A stretch of 64,000 nucleotides of DNA from Actinomadura flavalba DSM 45200 (GTDB lineage: Bacteria > Actinomycetota > Actinomycetes > Streptosporangiales > Streptosporangiaceae). The notes below the pieces were generated by a model. The model saw only the letters and a program-made list of their open reading frames with translations, searched no databases and was not told the origin of the DNA. The stretch lies in NCBI RefSeq assembly GCF_000374305.1, contig NZ_KB894096.1, positions 124,001-188,000 on the forward strand, read 5' to 3'. The position numbers and the translations under genes are program-made. Below, piece by piece: positions 1 through 9,267 of this stretch. The number at the start of each line of letters is the position of its first letter. The stretch's first letter is position 1.

Positions 1-1
1 C

Positions 2-1306
2 TTCCCGGTCGCCCGGCCGCATTCGCTGATCAGCGGCGAGCCGATGAAGGTCGAGTGGAGCGCCAACTGGGACGACGACCTGGGCGGCGGCCCCGACCTG
101 GCCCGCCGCGACCCGGTCGTGGAGAGGATCTCCGACGCGGTCCGGCTCGACTTCGAGCGCGCGTTCATGTTCTACCTGCCGCGCATCTGCGAGCACTGCC
201 TGAACCCGACGTGCATGGCCGCGTGCCCGTCCGGCGCGATCTACAAGCGCGAGGAGGACGGGATCGTCCTGGTCGACCAGGACGCGTGCCGGGGCTGGCG
301 GATGTGCGTCACCGGCTGCCCGTACAAGAAGATCTACTTCAACCACCGCACCGGCAAGGCCGAGAAGTGCACGTTCTGCTATCCGCGCGTGGAGGTCGGG
401 CTGCCGACCGTCTGCTCGGAGACGTGCGTGGGACGGCTGCGCTACATCGGCGTGCTGCTGTACGACCAGGACCGCGTCACCGAGGCCGCGAGCGTCGAGG
501 ACGACCGCGACCTGTACGCCGCGCAGCTCGACGTCTTCCTCGATCCCGACGATCCGGCCGTTCGCGAGCGGGCCCGCCGCGACGGCGTCCCGGACGCCTG
601 GGTCGAGGCGGCCCGCCGTTCGCCGGTGCACGCGCTGATCAGCAAGTACCAGGTCGCGCTGCCGCTGCATCCGGAGTACCGGACGCTGCCGATGGTCTGG
701 TACGTCCCGCCGCTGTCGCCGGTCGTCGAGGCGCTGCGCGACAGCGGCCACGACGGCGAGGACGCCGGGAACCTGTTCGGCGCGATCGAGACGCTGCGCA
801 TCCCCGTCGAGTACCTGGCCGAGCTGTTCACGGCGGGCGACACCGAGCCGGTCACGGCCGTGCTGCGGCGGCTGGCCGCGATGCGCTCCTACATGCGCGA
901 CGTGACGCTCGGCGACCCGGCCGACCCCGGTAAGGCCGCCGCCGTCGGCCTCACCGAGACCGAGATGGGGGAGATGTACCGGCTGCTGGCGCTCGCCAAG
1001 TACGACGAGCGCTACGTCATCCCCACGCAGGCCGCCGCCGAGGCGGCGGCGCTGGAGGAGACGGCGTGCTCGGTGCCGGGCTCCGGCGGCCTGGACGGCG
1101 CCGCGCCGGTGTCCGGCCCGTTCGGTGAGGCGTCCGGGCCGCCGCCGACACCGACCGCCGAGAACTTCCACGCGCTCAAGGACCGGCAGACGAGCGGCGC
1201 GCTCACCCGCCCGCAGGATCGGAGGGGCAGGGTGAACCTGCTGAACTGGGACGGCAAGGGCAGCCCGGACGGGCTGTTCCCCGGACGCGACGGGGACGGG
1301 CGGTGA
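2..1306 (+). CDS. narH: Respiratory nitrate reductase beta subunit, 5' partial
   Basis: Iron-sulfur subunit of membrane-bound nitrate reductase, which passes electrons from the NarI hemes to the molybdenum subunit NarG on the cytoplasmic face. The reading frame is open to the window edge, so the true N-terminus and narG should lie upstream. Ferredoxin-like cysteine groups are visible: CEHCLNPTCMAAC (about nt 187-226), CRGWRMCVTGC (about 289-321), and KCTFCYPRVEVGLP with a following CSETC (about 366-426). The family's tryptophan variant in CRGWRMC, which gives the 3Fe-4S cluster, is present. The stop overlaps the narJ start by 4 bases (GTGA), so the genes are probably translationally coupled. 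Family assignment is secure; only the missing start is uncertain. Confidence 0.96.
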   Translation, partial: FPVARPHSLISGEPMKVEWSANWDDDLGGGPDLARRDPVVERISDAVRLDFERAFMFYLPRICEHCLNPTCMAACPSGAIYKREEDGIVLVDQDACRGWRMCVTGCPYKKIYFNHRTGKAEKCTFCYPRVEVGLPTVCSETCVGRLRYIGVLLYDQDRVTEAASVEDDRDLYAAQLDVFLDPDDPAVRERARRDGVPDAWVEAARRSPVHALISKYQVALPLHPEYRTLPMVWYVPPLSPVVEALRDSGHDGEDAGNLFGAIETLRIPVEYLAELFTAGDTEPVTAVLRRLAAMRSYMRDVTLGDPADPGKAAAVGLTETEMGEMYRLLALAKYDERYVIPTQAAAEAAALEETACSVPGSGGLDGAAPVSGPFGEASGPPPTPTAENFHALKDRQTSGALTRPQDRRGRVNLLNWDGKGSPDGLFPGRDGDGR

Positions 1307-1896
1307 GCGCGCCGGTCTGGCAGGCCGCGTCGCTGCTGCTGAGCTACCCCGACACCGCGCTGTACGACCGCCGCGCCCTGCTGCGCGCGTCCGTGGCCGA
1401 GCTGCCGCGCGGCGTCCCGGCGTCCCGGCTCGCCGCGTTCCTGGACCACCTGGACGCCACCGCGCACGGCGACCTGGCCCGCCACTACGTCGAGACGTTC
1501 GACCTGCGGCGCCGCTGCTGCCTCTACCTGACCTACTACCGCGACGGCGACACCCGCCGCCGGGGCGCGTCGCTGGCCGCGCTCATCCAGCGGTACCGGG
1601 CGGCGGGCGTCGTCCCGGCGACCAGCGAACTGCCCGACTTCCTGCCGGTCGTGCTGGAGTTCGCCGCGCTGCACGGCGGCGGCGACCTGCTCGCCGAGCA
1701 CCGGCCCGGCCTGGAACTGCTGCGCATCGCGCTCACCGACCGGGGCTCGCCCTACGCCGCGCCCGTCGAGGCGGTCTGCGCGACGCTGCCGGGCGTCTCG
1801 CCGCGCGACCGCGCCGCCGCGCTGGCGATGGCGCGGTCCGGGCCGCCCGCCGAGCAGGTCGGCCTGATCCCCTTCGGCCCGGGAGCGCCCGCGTGA
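1303..1896 (+). CDS. narJ: Nitrate reductase molybdenum cofactor assembly chaperone
   Basis: Predicted 197-residue NarJ, the system-specific chaperone that binds apo-NarG and allows cofactor insertion and membrane attachment; it is not part of the final enzyme. The alpha-helical TorD/NarJ fold is indicated by the conserved ELPDFLPVVLEFAA stretch near residue 109 and the N-terminal SLLLSYPD motif. The GTG start overlaps the narH stop by 4 bases, and its own stop overlaps narI by 4 bases in the same way, so narH, narJ and narI form one tightly coupled unit. The length is slightly short for the family but no motif is missing. Confidence 0.95.
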   Translation: MSAPVWQAASLLLSYPDTALYDRRALLRASVAELPRGVPASRLAAFLDHLDATAHGDLARHYVETFDLRRRCCLYLTYYRDGDTRRRGASLAALIQRYRAAGVVPATSELPDFLPVVLEFAALHGGGDLLAEHRPGLELLRIALTDRGSPYAAPVEAVCATLPGVSPRDRAAALAMARSGPPAEQVGLIPFGPGAPA

Positions 1897-2618
1897 GCCT
1901 GCTGCTGTGGGTCGCGTTCCCCTACGTCGCGCTCGCCTCGCTCGTCGGCGGAACGGTCTGGCGGTACCGCTACGACCGGTTCGGCTGGACGACCCGTTCC
2001 TCGGAGCTGTACGAGAAGCGGCTGCTGCGCGTCGCCAGCCCGCTCTTCCACTACGGGTTGCTGTTCGTCATCGGCGGCCACGCGCTCGGGCTGCTGATCC
2101 CCGAGCAGTGGACGTCGCTGGTCGGCTCGGAGACCACCTACCACGCCGTGTCGCTGTACGCCGGGACGGCGGCGGGGCTCGCGGCCGGGGCGGGGCTCGT
2201 CCTGCTCGTCTACCGGCGCCGCCGCACGGGCCCGGTGTTCGCCGCCACGACCCGCAACGACAAGGTCATGTACCTGCTGCTCGGCGGCGCGCTGCTGCTC
2301 GGCATCGGCGTCACGACGATCGAGAACGGCCTGCTCGGCGGGTACGACTACCGGCAGACGGTCTCGCCGTGGTTCCGGGGGATCTTCCTGCTGGACCCGC
2401 GTCCGGAGCTGATGGAAGGAGCGCCGTTGCTGTACCGCTTCCACGTGGTCCTGGGGTTCGCGCTGATCGCGCTGTTCCCGTTCACGCGGCTGATCCACGC
2501 GTTCGCGGTGCCGGTGAAGTACCCGTTCCGGCCGTACATCGTCTACCGCCGCCGCACCGGCACCGCCCCGGCCACCCGCGCCGCGCGGCGCGGCTGGGAG
2601 CCGGTCAGCCGCGACTGA
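1893..2618 (+). CDS. narI: Respiratory nitrate reductase gamma subunit (cytochrome b)
   Basis: Membrane cytochrome b subunit of 241 residues that oxidises quinol (in actinobacteria menaquinol) and carries two hemes b. Five hydrophobic segments are evident (about residues 1-20, 50-70, 85-110, 125-145, 180-200). Candidate heme ligands lie in FHYGLLFVIGGHALG and in FHVVLGFALIALFPFTRLIHAF, typical NarI sequences. The GTG start overlaps narJ by 4 bases. The 3' end overlaps the convergent transporter gene by 14 bases. The men genes at 48-60 kb would supply its electron donor. Confidence 0.95.
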   Translation: MSLLLWVAFPYVALASLVGGTVWRYRYDRFGWTTRSSELYEKRLLRVASPLFHYGLLFVIGGHALGLLIPEQWTSLVGSETTYHAVSLYAGTAAGLAAGAGLVLLVYRRRRTGPVFAATTRNDKVMYLLLGGALLLGIGVTTIENGLLGGYDYRQTVSPWFRGIFLLDPRPELMEGAPLLYRFHVVLGFALIALFPFTRLIHAFAVPVKYPFRPYIVYRRRTGTAPATRAARRGWEPVSRD

Positions 2619-3540
2619 GGTGGCGCAGCGCGCCCGTCCCGACGACCGCCCACACGATCACGGCGGGCCACAGCAGCACCTCGCCGGCGGTGCCGAGCCA
2701 GGAGAGGCCCGCGACGGACGCCGCCGTGATCGTCGCGACCGCCGTCATGCCGAGCGGGAACACGGTGGACCAGCGGCGCACGTCGTAGCGCCACCGGGGC
2801 CAGCGGACCTCGCACACCACGAGCACCGCGTACCAGGCCAGCGCGGCGGCCAGCACGGCCAGGGTCGCCCACACCAGCGGGTCGCGGGCCGTCGCGGGCG
2901 TCGCGGCGGCCAGCTTCCCGGCGGCCAGCGCGGAGATCGCCAGCGCGCCGCCCGCGACCCAGTGGTCCCCGGCCCCCACGCGGAGCTGCGCGAGGTCGAA
3001 CCGCGACAGCACCATCGCGTACAGCGCCAGGCCGACGAGGAACAGCAGCCCGGCGGGCCACAGCAGCCACCCGAACGGCCACGCGCCGGGCTCGGTCGCG
3101 GCCAGCGTCGCCGCCAGCACCGCGAGGGACTGCGTCGAGACGCACACCAGGTACGCGGCGCCCGGCAGCCGGTCGCGCAGGTGCCGCACGACGGCCGGCA
3201 GCAGCACCGCCCACAGCACCGCCGCGATCACCAGCAGCAGCGCCGCGACGCCCCGCCACCCGAGCAGCGACAGCCGCACCCCGAGGACGCCCGTGCCCGC
3301 CACGCCCGTCAGCGCGGCGGGCGTCACCGCCTCCCGCGTCCAGCGCGCCCGGTCGGCGCCGAGCCGCCCGGCGAACACCGCGCCGAGCAGCACCCACAGC
3401 ACCGCCGCGATCACCAGCAGCGCCAGCGACGCCCACTCCACGCCCGCCAGATGCAACCCGACCGACACGATGCCGGTCGCCATCACCTCCGCGCCCCACG
3501 CGGGAGTCACGATGCCGGTGCCGCGCCGCAGTCCGTCCAC
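2605..3540 (-). CDS. TDT-family (TehA/SLAC1-like) transporter or anion channel
   Basis: Predicted polytopic membrane protein of 311 residues, almost entirely hydrophobic, with about ten membrane segments. The N-terminal [20 protein letters not shown] resembles the TDT (tellurite-resistance/dicarboxylate transporter) family. Members include TehA, fungal malate permeases and the plant SLAC1 anion channel, which conducts nitrate as well as chloride. The gene converges on narI and overlaps its last 14 bases. The placement makes a link with nitrate or nitrite movement attractive, but that is inference; dicarboxylate or tellurite-related roles are equally allowed by the family. The first ATG of the frame was used. 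Confidence 0.8.
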   Translation of the reverse strand: MDGLRRGTGIVTPAWGAEVMATGIVSVGLHLAGVEWASLALLVIAAVLWVLLGAVFAGRLGADRARWTREAVTPAALTGVAGTGVLGVRLSLLGWRGVAALLLVIAAVLWAVLLPAVVRHLRDRLPGAAYLVCVSTQSLAVLAATLAATEPGAWPFGWLLWPAGLLFLVGLALYAMVLSRFDLAQLRVGAGDHWVAGGALAISALAAGKLAAATPATARDPLVWATLAVLAAALAWYAVLVVCEVRWPRWRYDVRRWSTVFPLGMTAVATITAASVAGLSWLGTAGEVLLWPAVIVWAVVGTGALRHLSRG

Positions 3541-3591
3541 CCGGGGATCGTGCCGTCCGGTGCGACGCGCCGGTCGGGGGACACGCTGCGC

Positions 3592-3619
3592 TTTGCCGGG
3601 CGGTGGTCCGGGATATGTT
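3592..3619 (+). promoter_or_regulatory. Possible glpK promoter
   Basis: TTTGCC at 3592-3597 and TATGTT at 3614-3619 are separated by 16 bases and lie about 35 bases before the glpK start. The -10 match is good and the -35 match is weak, so this is a tentative call made by eye. Confidence 0.3.
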
Positions 3620-3653
3620 CTCCCGAGCCCCCACCCGTGGAAGGAGCCGGACC

Positions 3654-5171
3654 ATGGCCGACTTCGTCGGAGCGCTCGACCAGGGCACGACCAGCACCCG
3701 CTTCATGATCTTCGATCACGGCGGCGCCGAGGTCGCCCGCCACCAGCTCGAACACGAGCAGATCCTGCCGCGCTCGGGGTGGGTGGAGCACAATCCGCTG
3801 GAGATCTGGGAGCGGACCCGCGCGGTCGTCGAGACCGCGCTGACCAAGGCGAACCTGGACGCCTCCGACCTCGCGGCGGCCGGGATCACCAACCAGCGCG
3901 AGACCACCGTGGTGTGGAACCGGCGCACCGGCCGCCCGTACGCCAACGCGATCGTCTGGCAGGACACCCGCACCGACCGGATCGCCGCCGCGCTCGACCG
4001 CGACGGGCGCGGCGACGTCATCCGGCACCGGGCCGGGCTGCCGCCCGCCACCTACTTCGCCGCCGGGAAGGCGCAGTGGATCCTGGAGAACGTGGACGGC
4101 GTCCGCGCCGACGCCGAACGCGGCGACGCGCTGTTCGGCACGATGGACACCTGGATCCTCTGGAACCTCACCGGCGGCCGGGACGGCGGCGTGCACGTCA
4201 CCGACGTCACCAACGCCTCCCGCACCATGCTGATGGACCTGGAGACGCTCGACTGGGACGACGAACTGCTGTCCTTCTTCAACCTCCCGCGCGCGATGCT
4301 GCCGCGCATCATGCCGTCCTCGGCGCCCGAGCCGTACGGCGTCACGCTCGCGTCCGGGCCGTTCGGCGGCGAGGTGCCGCTGACCGGTGTGCTCGGTGAC
4401 CAGCAGGCCGCCACCGTCGGGCAGGTCTGCTTCGCGCCGGGCGAGGCCAAGAACACCTACGGCACCGGCAACTTCCTGCTGCTCAACACCGGCACCGAAC
4501 TCGTCCGCTCCGAGGCGGGCATGCTCACGACGGTCTGCTACCGGTTCGGTGACGACGCCCCCGTCTACGCGCTGGAGGGCTCGATCGCCGTCACCGGGTC
4601 GGCCGTGCAGTGGCTGCGCGACCAGCTCGGCATCATCTCCGGCGCCGCGCAGAGCGAGTCCCTGGCCGCCCAGGTCGAGGACAGCGGCGGCGTGTACTTC
4701 GTCCCGGCGTTCTCCGGGCTGTTCGCGCCGTACTGGCGCAGCGACGCGCGCGGCGCCATCGTGGGGCTCTCGCGGTACAACACCAACGCGCACCTGGCCC
4801 GCGCCACGCTGGAGGCCATCTGCTACCAGAGCCGGGACGTCGTGGAGGCCATGCACCGGGACTCGGGCGTCTCCCTGGACGTCCTCAAGGTGGACGGCGG
4901 CGTCACCGCGAACGAGCTGTGCATGCAGTTGCAGGCCGACATCCTCGGCGTGCCGGTCTCCCGCCCCGTCGTCGCCGAGACCACCGCGCTCGGCGCCGCC
5001 TACGCCGCCGGGCTCGCCACCGGGTTCTGGCGCGACACCGACGAATTGCGCGCCAACTGGGCCGAGGACCGGCGCTGGGAACCGCGGTGGGACGACGACC
5101 GCCGCGCCGACGGCTACGCGGGCTGGCGCAAGGCCGTCGAGCGCACCTTCGGCTGGGTGGACGTGGACTAG
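3654..5171 (+). CDS. glpK: Glycerol kinase
   Basis: Phosphorylates glycerol to sn-glycerol 3-phosphate with ATP in the cytosol. The 505-residue length matches the family. The FGGY-kinase ATPase signature [11 protein letters not shown] is at residues 5-15, followed by [17 protein letters not shown] and the GTGNFLL phosphate loop. The start was set at ATG 3654 because AAGGAG lies 8 bases upstream and the product then begins [11 protein letters not shown]; a further in-frame start at 3603 would add an unrelated tail. No glpF or glpD is adjacent. The TAG stop overlaps the stop of the convergent oxidoreductase gene within a shared CTAG, leaving no room for a terminator between them. Confidence 0.96.
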   Translation: MADFVGALDQGTTSTRFMIFDHGGAEVARHQLEHEQILPRSGWVEHNPLEIWERTRAVVETALTKANLDASDLAAAGITNQRETTVVWNRRTGRPYANAIVWQDTRTDRIAAALDRDGRGDVIRHRAGLPPATYFAAGKAQWILENVDGVRADAERGDALFGTMDTWILWNLTGGRDGGVHVTDVTNASRTMLMDLETLDWDDELLSFFNLPRAMLPRIMPSSAPEPYGVTLASGPFGGEVPLTGVLGDQQAATVGQVCFAPGEAKNTYGTGNFLLLNTGTELVRSEAGMLTTVCYRFGDDAPVYALEGSIAVTGSAVQWLRDQLGIISGAAQSESLAAQVEDSGGVYFVPAFSGLFAPYWRSDARGAIVGLSRYNTNAHLARATLEAICYQSRDVVEAMHRDSGVSLDVLKVDGGVTANELCMQLQADILGVPVSRPVVAETTALGAAYAAGLATGFWRDTDELRANWAEDRRWEPRWDDDRRADGYAGWRKAVERTFGWVDVD

Positions 5172-6142
5172 CCCGCGCCGGCCTGCGCGCGGACGGCCTC
5201 GATCGTCGCCAGGATGGCGACGGTCTCGTCCAGCGGCATCAGCGGCGACTCGGTGAGTCCCGCGCGCAGGCAGCGGGCCACCTCCCGCGCCTGGTAGCCG
5301 TAGCCGTGGCCGGGCAGCTCGGTCGTGAACGTCTCCGGTTCGGCGCCGGTGCGGACGAGCGTCAGCGCGCCCGGCCGGTAGAACGGCGCCGCGAACTCCA
5401 GCCGCCCCCGGGTGCCGACGACGGTCGCCGTGTGCGGGGAGTCGCCGCGCAGGCCGCAGTGCAGCAGCGCCAGCGCGCCCGAGTCGTAGCCGAGCAGGAT
5501 GCCGGTGTTGGCGTCCACGCCGGTCGGGGCGGGGGCCGTGACGGAGCGGACGGTGTCCGGCGCGCCGAGCAGCGGCCAGGTGAACGACAGCGCGTAGCAG
5601 CCGAGGTCGAACAGGGCGCCGCCCGCCAGGTCGGCGTCCCAGAGGCGGTTCGCCGGGTCGTAGGCGGGGGCGATGGAGAAATCGGCGTAGACGGCGGTGA
5701 CCTCCCCGATCGCGCCGTCGGCGGCCAGCGCGTAGCCACGGCGGACCAGCGGGTTGAACCGCGTCCACATGGCCTCCATCGCGAACAGGTTCCGTTCGCG
5801 GGCCAGCGCCGCCAGCGCGGCCGCGTCGGCCACCGACGTCGTGAACGGCTTCTCCACCAGCACCGCGCGGCCCGCCTCCAGGCAGAGCGCCGCCGGTTCG
5901 CGGTGCAGCGGGTGCGGGGTCGCGACGTAGACGACGTCCACCCCGGCGTCGGCGGCCAGCGCGGCGTACGAGCCGTGCGCGCGGGCGACGCCGTACCGGT
6001 CGGCGAACGCGCGGGCCGTGCCCTCGGCCCGCGACCCCACGGCCACGACCTCGTGATCGGGCAGGGCCAGCAGGTCCTCGGTGAAGACGGCGGCGATGCC
6101 GCCCGTGCCGAGCACGCCCCAGCGGATCGCACGCTCGCCCAT
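5168..6142 (-). CDS. Gfo/Idh/MocA-family NAD(P)-dependent oxidoreductase
   Basis: Predicted 324-residue sugar or polyol dehydrogenase-like enzyme. The N-terminal Rossmann motif is [15 protein letters not shown] (residues 5-19). The family EKP motif appears in [10 protein letters not shown] near residue 95, with the catalytic Lys in it. The C-terminal half has the family's beta-sheet substrate domain. The start at 6142 is supported by a GGAGGG ribosome binding site; the longer open frame to 6355 runs over the thioredoxin gene and is rejected. The substrate cannot be told from sequence; being beside glpK does not establish a polyol substrate. Its stop codon shares CTAG with the glpK stop. Confidence 0.88.
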   Translation of the reverse strand: MGERAIRWGVLGTGGIAAVFTEDLLALPDHEVVAVGSRAEGTARAFADRYGVARAHGSYAALAADAGVDVVYVATPHPLHREPAALCLEAGRAVLVEKPFTTSVADAAALAALARERNLFAMEAMWTRFNPLVRRGYALAADGAIGEVTAVYADFSIAPAYDPANRLWDADLAGGALFDLGCYALSFTWPLLGAPDTVRSVTAPAPTGVDANTGILLGYDSGALALLHCGLRGDSPHTATVVGTRGRLEFAAPFYRPGALTLVRTGAEPETFTTELPGHGYGYQAREVARCLRAGLTESPLMPLDETVAILATIEAVRAQAGAG

Positions 6143-6296
6143 CCCGGCTCCCTCCGCCGTCCCGATCGTGATCGTACGCTGCGCCCGCCGGGCCGCGCGT
6201 TCGCCCGGCGGGCGGTGGGTAGGGGCCGGAATGCGCCCGGCGCCGCCGGGGTTGACGTGGACGACGAGCCCAGTGCAGGCAGGAGAGGAGCACCCG

Positions 6297-6671
6297 ATGG
6301 CCACCGTGGAGCTGACCCGCGAGACGTTCGACGCGACCCTCGACAAGGAGGGCATGGTCCTGGTCGACTTCTGGGCGTCCTGGTGCGGCCCGTGCCGGTC
6401 GTTCGCGCCCGTCTACGACCGCGTCTCGGAGAAGCACCCGGACGTGACGTTCGCCAAGGTCGACACCGAGGCCGAGCCGGAGCTGTCGGCCGCGTTCGAG
6501 ATCAGCTCGATCCCCACCCTGATGATCGTCCGGGACAAGGTCGTGCTGTACTCCGAGCCCGGCGCGCTCCCGGAGAACGCCTTGGAGGACCTGATCTCGC
6601 AGGCCAAGGCGATCGACATGACCGAGGTGCAGCGCCAGGTCGCCGAGCGGCGGGACGCCCAGGGGAGCTGA
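6297..6671 (+). CDS. Thioredoxin-family protein
   Basis: A 124-residue cytosolic thioredoxin with the active site WCGPC in FWASWCGPCRSFAP (residues 23-36) and the cis-proline in SSIPTLMIV near residue 77. It has about 15 extra charged residues at the C-terminus (ending RQVAERRDAQGS) compared with E. coli thioredoxin. The start is fixed by the purine-rich AGGAGAGGAG 6 bases before ATG 6297. It is divergent from the oxidoreductase gene. No thioredoxin reductase is nearby, so it is probably an accessory thioredoxin; that is inference. Confidence 0.92.
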   Translation: MATVELTRETFDATLDKEGMVLVDFWASWCGPCRSFAPVYDRVSEKHPDVTFAKVDTEAEPELSAAFEISSIPTLMIVRDKVVLYSEPGALPENALEDLISQAKAIDMTEVQRQVAERRDAQGS

Positions 6672-6689
6672 GCGCCCCGGGCGCTCAGC
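6667..6689. terminator. Bidirectional hairpin between thioredoxin and aldehyde dehydrogenase genes
   Basis: A perfect 10-bp stem (GCTGAGCGCC pairing with GGCGCTCAGC) with a 3-base loop covers both stop codons of the convergent genes. There is no long T tract, as is usual for actinobacterial hairpin terminators. Confidence 0.6.
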
Positions 6690-8058
6690 CCACCCAGATC
6701 GTCTTGGTGTTCGCGAACGCGTGCAGGCCCGGTCCGGCCAGCTCGCGGCCGTAGCCGGAGCGCTTCACGCCGCCGAACGGCAGCTCGGGGTAGGACGTCA
6801 CCATCCCGTTGAGGAACACCTGCCCCGCGTCCAGTTCGCGGATGAAGCGCTCCTGCTCGGCCAGGTCGTTCGTCCACGCGTTGGAGCCGAGCCCGAACCC
6901 GGTCGCGTTGGCCAGCTCGACGGCGGCCGACACGCCCCGCACCCGGTACAGCGACGCGACCGGCGCGAACACCTCCTCGCCGAAGATCCGCATGTCCCGG
7001 GTGATGCCGGTGACGACGGTCGGCGGGTAGTACCAGCCCGGCCCCGCGGGGATCTCGCCGCCGCACAGCACCGTCGCGCCCTTCTCCACGGCGTCCGCGA
7101 CGAGCGCGGCGGCCTCCTCGCGGGCGGACTCGCTGACGAGCGGGCCGACGTCGGTGTCCGCGTCGCGCGGGTCGCCCACCCTCTTGGCGCGCATCGCGGC
7201 GACGAACAGCCGCTCGAACGCGTCCGCGACCTCCTCGTCCACGATGAACCGCTTGGCCGAGATGCAGCTCTGCCCGTTGTTGAGGCAGCGCGACTCGGCG
7301 GCGGTCGCGGCGGCGCGCTCCAGGTCGGCGGACGGCATGACGACGAACGGGTCGCTGCCGCCCAGCTCCAGCACGGTCGGCTTGATCTCCGCGCCCGCCG
7401 CGGCGGCCACCGCCCGTCCGGCGGGCTCGCTGCCGGTGAGCGTCGCGGCCTTGACGCGCGGGTCGCGGACGATCCCCTCGACCGCGCCCGACCCGATCAG
7501 CAGCGTCTGGAACGCCCCCTCGGGGAACCCGGCGCGGCGGAACAGCTCCTCCAGGAACAGCGCGGTCTGCGGCACGTTCGACGCGTGCTTGAGCAGCCCG
7601 ACGTTCCCGACCATCAGCGCGGGCGCCGCGAACCGGATCACCTGCCACAGCGGGAAGTTCCACGGCATGACGGCGAGGACCGGCCCAAGCGGGTCGTAGC
7701 GGACGAACGCCCGCTTCGCGCCGACCGCCCCGGCGTCCACGACGCGCTCGGTGAGCAGGTCCTCCGCGTGGTCGGCGTAGTAGCGCAGCGCCTTGGCGCA
7801 CTTGCCCGCCTCGGCGCGGGCGGCGGCGAGCGTCTTGCCCATCTCGGCCGTCATCACCGCCGCGATCCGGTCGGTCTCGGCGTCGAGCAGGTCGGCGGCG
7901 GCGCGCATCCACCGGGCGCGGTCCTCGTAGGGGGTGAGGCGGTAGGAGCCGAACGCGTGCGCGGCGCGGCCGAGCGCGCGGTCGACCTCCTCCCCGCTCA
8001 TCGCGTCGAACGTCTTCTCCACCTCGCCGGTGGCCGGATTCGTGCTGGCGATCCCCAT
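6685..8058 (-). CDS. NAD(P)-dependent aldehyde dehydrogenase, succinate-semialdehyde dehydrogenase-like
   Basis: Predicted 457-residue aldehyde dehydrogenase. Catalytic Cys lies in NNGQSCISAKRF (about residue 255) and the general-base Glu in LELGGSDPFVV (about residue 222). The start MGIASTNPATGEVEKTF and the absence of a long N-terminal extension match the short GabD2/SSADH-like subgroup of actinobacteria, which oxidises succinate semialdehyde to succinate. ATG 8058 was chosen because the product starts at the conserved region and a G-rich ribosome binding site precedes it; an upstream in-frame start at 8085 is possible. No gabT is adjacent, so the physiological substrate stays open. Confidence 0.88.
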   Translation of the reverse strand: MGIASTNPATGEVEKTFDAMSGEEVDRALGRAAHAFGSYRLTPYEDRARWMRAAADLLDAETDRIAAVMTAEMGKTLAAARAEAGKCAKALRYYADHAEDLLTERVVDAGAVGAKRAFVRYDPLGPVLAVMPWNFPLWQVIRFAAPALMVGNVGLLKHASNVPQTALFLEELFRRAGFPEGAFQTLLIGSGAVEGIVRDPRVKAATLTGSEPAGRAVAAAAGAEIKPTVLELGGSDPFVVMPSADLERAAATAAESRCLNNGQSCISAKRFIVDEEVADAFERLFVAAMRAKRVGDPRDADTDVGPLVSESAREEAAALVADAVEKGATVLCGGEIPAGPGWYYPPTVVTGITRDMRIFGEEVFAPVASLYRVRGVSAAVELANATGFGLGSNAWTNDLAEQERFIRELDAGQVFLNGMVTSYPELPFGGVKRSGYGRELAGPGLHAFANTKTIWVG

Positions 8059-8103
8059 GACCGTTGCCCCCCTGATCGGTTCCAAGGGGCCCGTTCCCGC
8101 CGC

Positions 8104-9138
8104 TTACCTGGGGAAACGCGCCGTGATCAGGCAGACCGGGGACGGGACGTCGACGTTCGCGCCGGTCGCGACGGGCACGCCGTCCGCGCCGATCGCGAAC
8201 GCCGTGACCCCGCCGCCGTTCTCGTTCGCGACGAGCAGCGCCGCCGCGTCCGCCCACAGGTCGCGCGGCCCGGCGCCGCCGGACGGCACGTCCGCGACCG
8301 GGCTGAGCCGGGCGCCGCCGTCCTCGACGCGGTGCGCCGTGACGACGTCGGCGCCGCGCATGGACGTGTAGACGAACGCGCCGTCCGCGCCGATCTTGAT
8401 CGCGGCGCCGGTCGAGCCGTTCGGCGTCGCCCCGGCGGTCGCCGCCGACTCGGCGGTCACGCTCAGGTCGGCGTAGGAGCCGCCGGGCGTCAGGACGAGC
8501 AGCCGGGGCTCCAGCTCGCACATCAGGTAGACGCGTCCGGACGGGTGCAGGGCCAAGTGCCGGGGGCCGTGACCGGGCGGCACCGCCAGCTCGGCCAGCA
8601 CCTCCAGCTCGCCGCCGCGCGCCCGCAGGGTGCGGACGGTGTCGGTGCCGAGGTCGGTGGCCAGCGCGGTGCCGTCCGGGGTCCACAGGACGTTGTGGGC
8701 GTGCGGGGCGTCCTGCCGGTCGGTCCGCGGGCCGCTGCCCCGGCCGTGGAACAGGCCCGGGTCGCCGGTGAGGTCGCCCGCCTCGTCCAGCGCCAGCGCG
8801 GCGACGGTCCCGGCGGTGTAGCAGGCGACGAGCAGCGTGCGGCCGTCCGGGGAGACGGCGAGGTGGCACGGGTCGGCCGGGAGGGTCCGGGAACCGGTCT
8901 CGCGCAGCGTGCCGTCGGCGCCGACGGCGAACGCGACGACGCCGCCCTCGGGCTGCTCGCGGACCGCGTAGAGGCGGTCGCCGCGCGGCCCGGCCGCCAG
9001 GTACGACGGCGCGACGGTCTCGGCGGCGAGCGACGGGCCGTCCAGCGCGCCGTCCGCGCCCTGCCGCAGCAGGTAGACGCCCCGGCCCCGGCCCATGTCG
9101 CCGGTGTAGGTACCGGCCCACCACGCGCGCGTGCTCAC
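8104..9138 (-). CDS. Lactonase-family seven-bladed beta-propeller protein
   Basis: A 344-residue protein of the YbhE/6-phosphogluconolactonase beta-propeller family, with repeated blades carrying PCHLAVSPDGRTLLVA, HAHNVLWTPDGTALA and GPRHLALHPSGRVYLM. These enzymes hydrolyse 6-phosphogluconolactone or related lactones. The start is GTG 9138, since GGGGGGCGGA precedes it and the product then begins VSTRAWWAGTYTG, the usual first blade; the much longer open frame on this strand runs across the DUF2252 gene and is spurious. Proximity to pgi (10.6 kb) suits sugar-phosphate metabolism, although the genes are not in one operon. Confidence 0.88.
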   Translation of the reverse strand: MSTRAWWAGTYTGDMGRGRGVYLLRQGADGALDGPSLAAETVAPSYLAAGPRGDRLYAVREQPEGGVVAFAVGADGTLRETGSRTLPADPCHLAVSPDGRTLLVACYTAGTVAALALDEAGDLTGDPGLFHGRGSGPRTDRQDAPHAHNVLWTPDGTALATDLGTDTVRTLRARGGELEVLAELAVPPGHGPRHLALHPSGRVYLMCELEPRLLVLTPGGSYADLSVTAESAATAGATPNGSTGAAIKIGADGAFVYTSMRGADVVTAHRVEDGGARLSPVADVPSGGAGPRDLWADAAALLVANENGGGVTAFAIGADGVPVATGANVDVPSPVCLITARFPR

Positions 9139-9267
9139 ATCCGCCCCCCAACGCTCGATGATCTTCTCCGACCCTACGGCCTCGCCGGGCGGTCCGAGCG
9201 GGTCTTGCCTGGTTCTTGGTGTTATGCGACCCCGGCCGTTGGAACGACGCCCCAGAGGAGGGTGCGC

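Noticed and set aside
3541-6437. Minus-strand open frame of nearly 1,000 codons over glpK
   Set aside because: Composition is low-complexity shadow of glpK and the oxidoreductase gene; no motifs.
6721-9261. Very long open frame on the plus strand leading into the DUF2252 gene
   Set aside because: It is antisense to the aldehyde dehydrogenase and lactonase genes, which have complete catalytic motifs and ribosome binding sites; long antisense frames are expected at this GC content.
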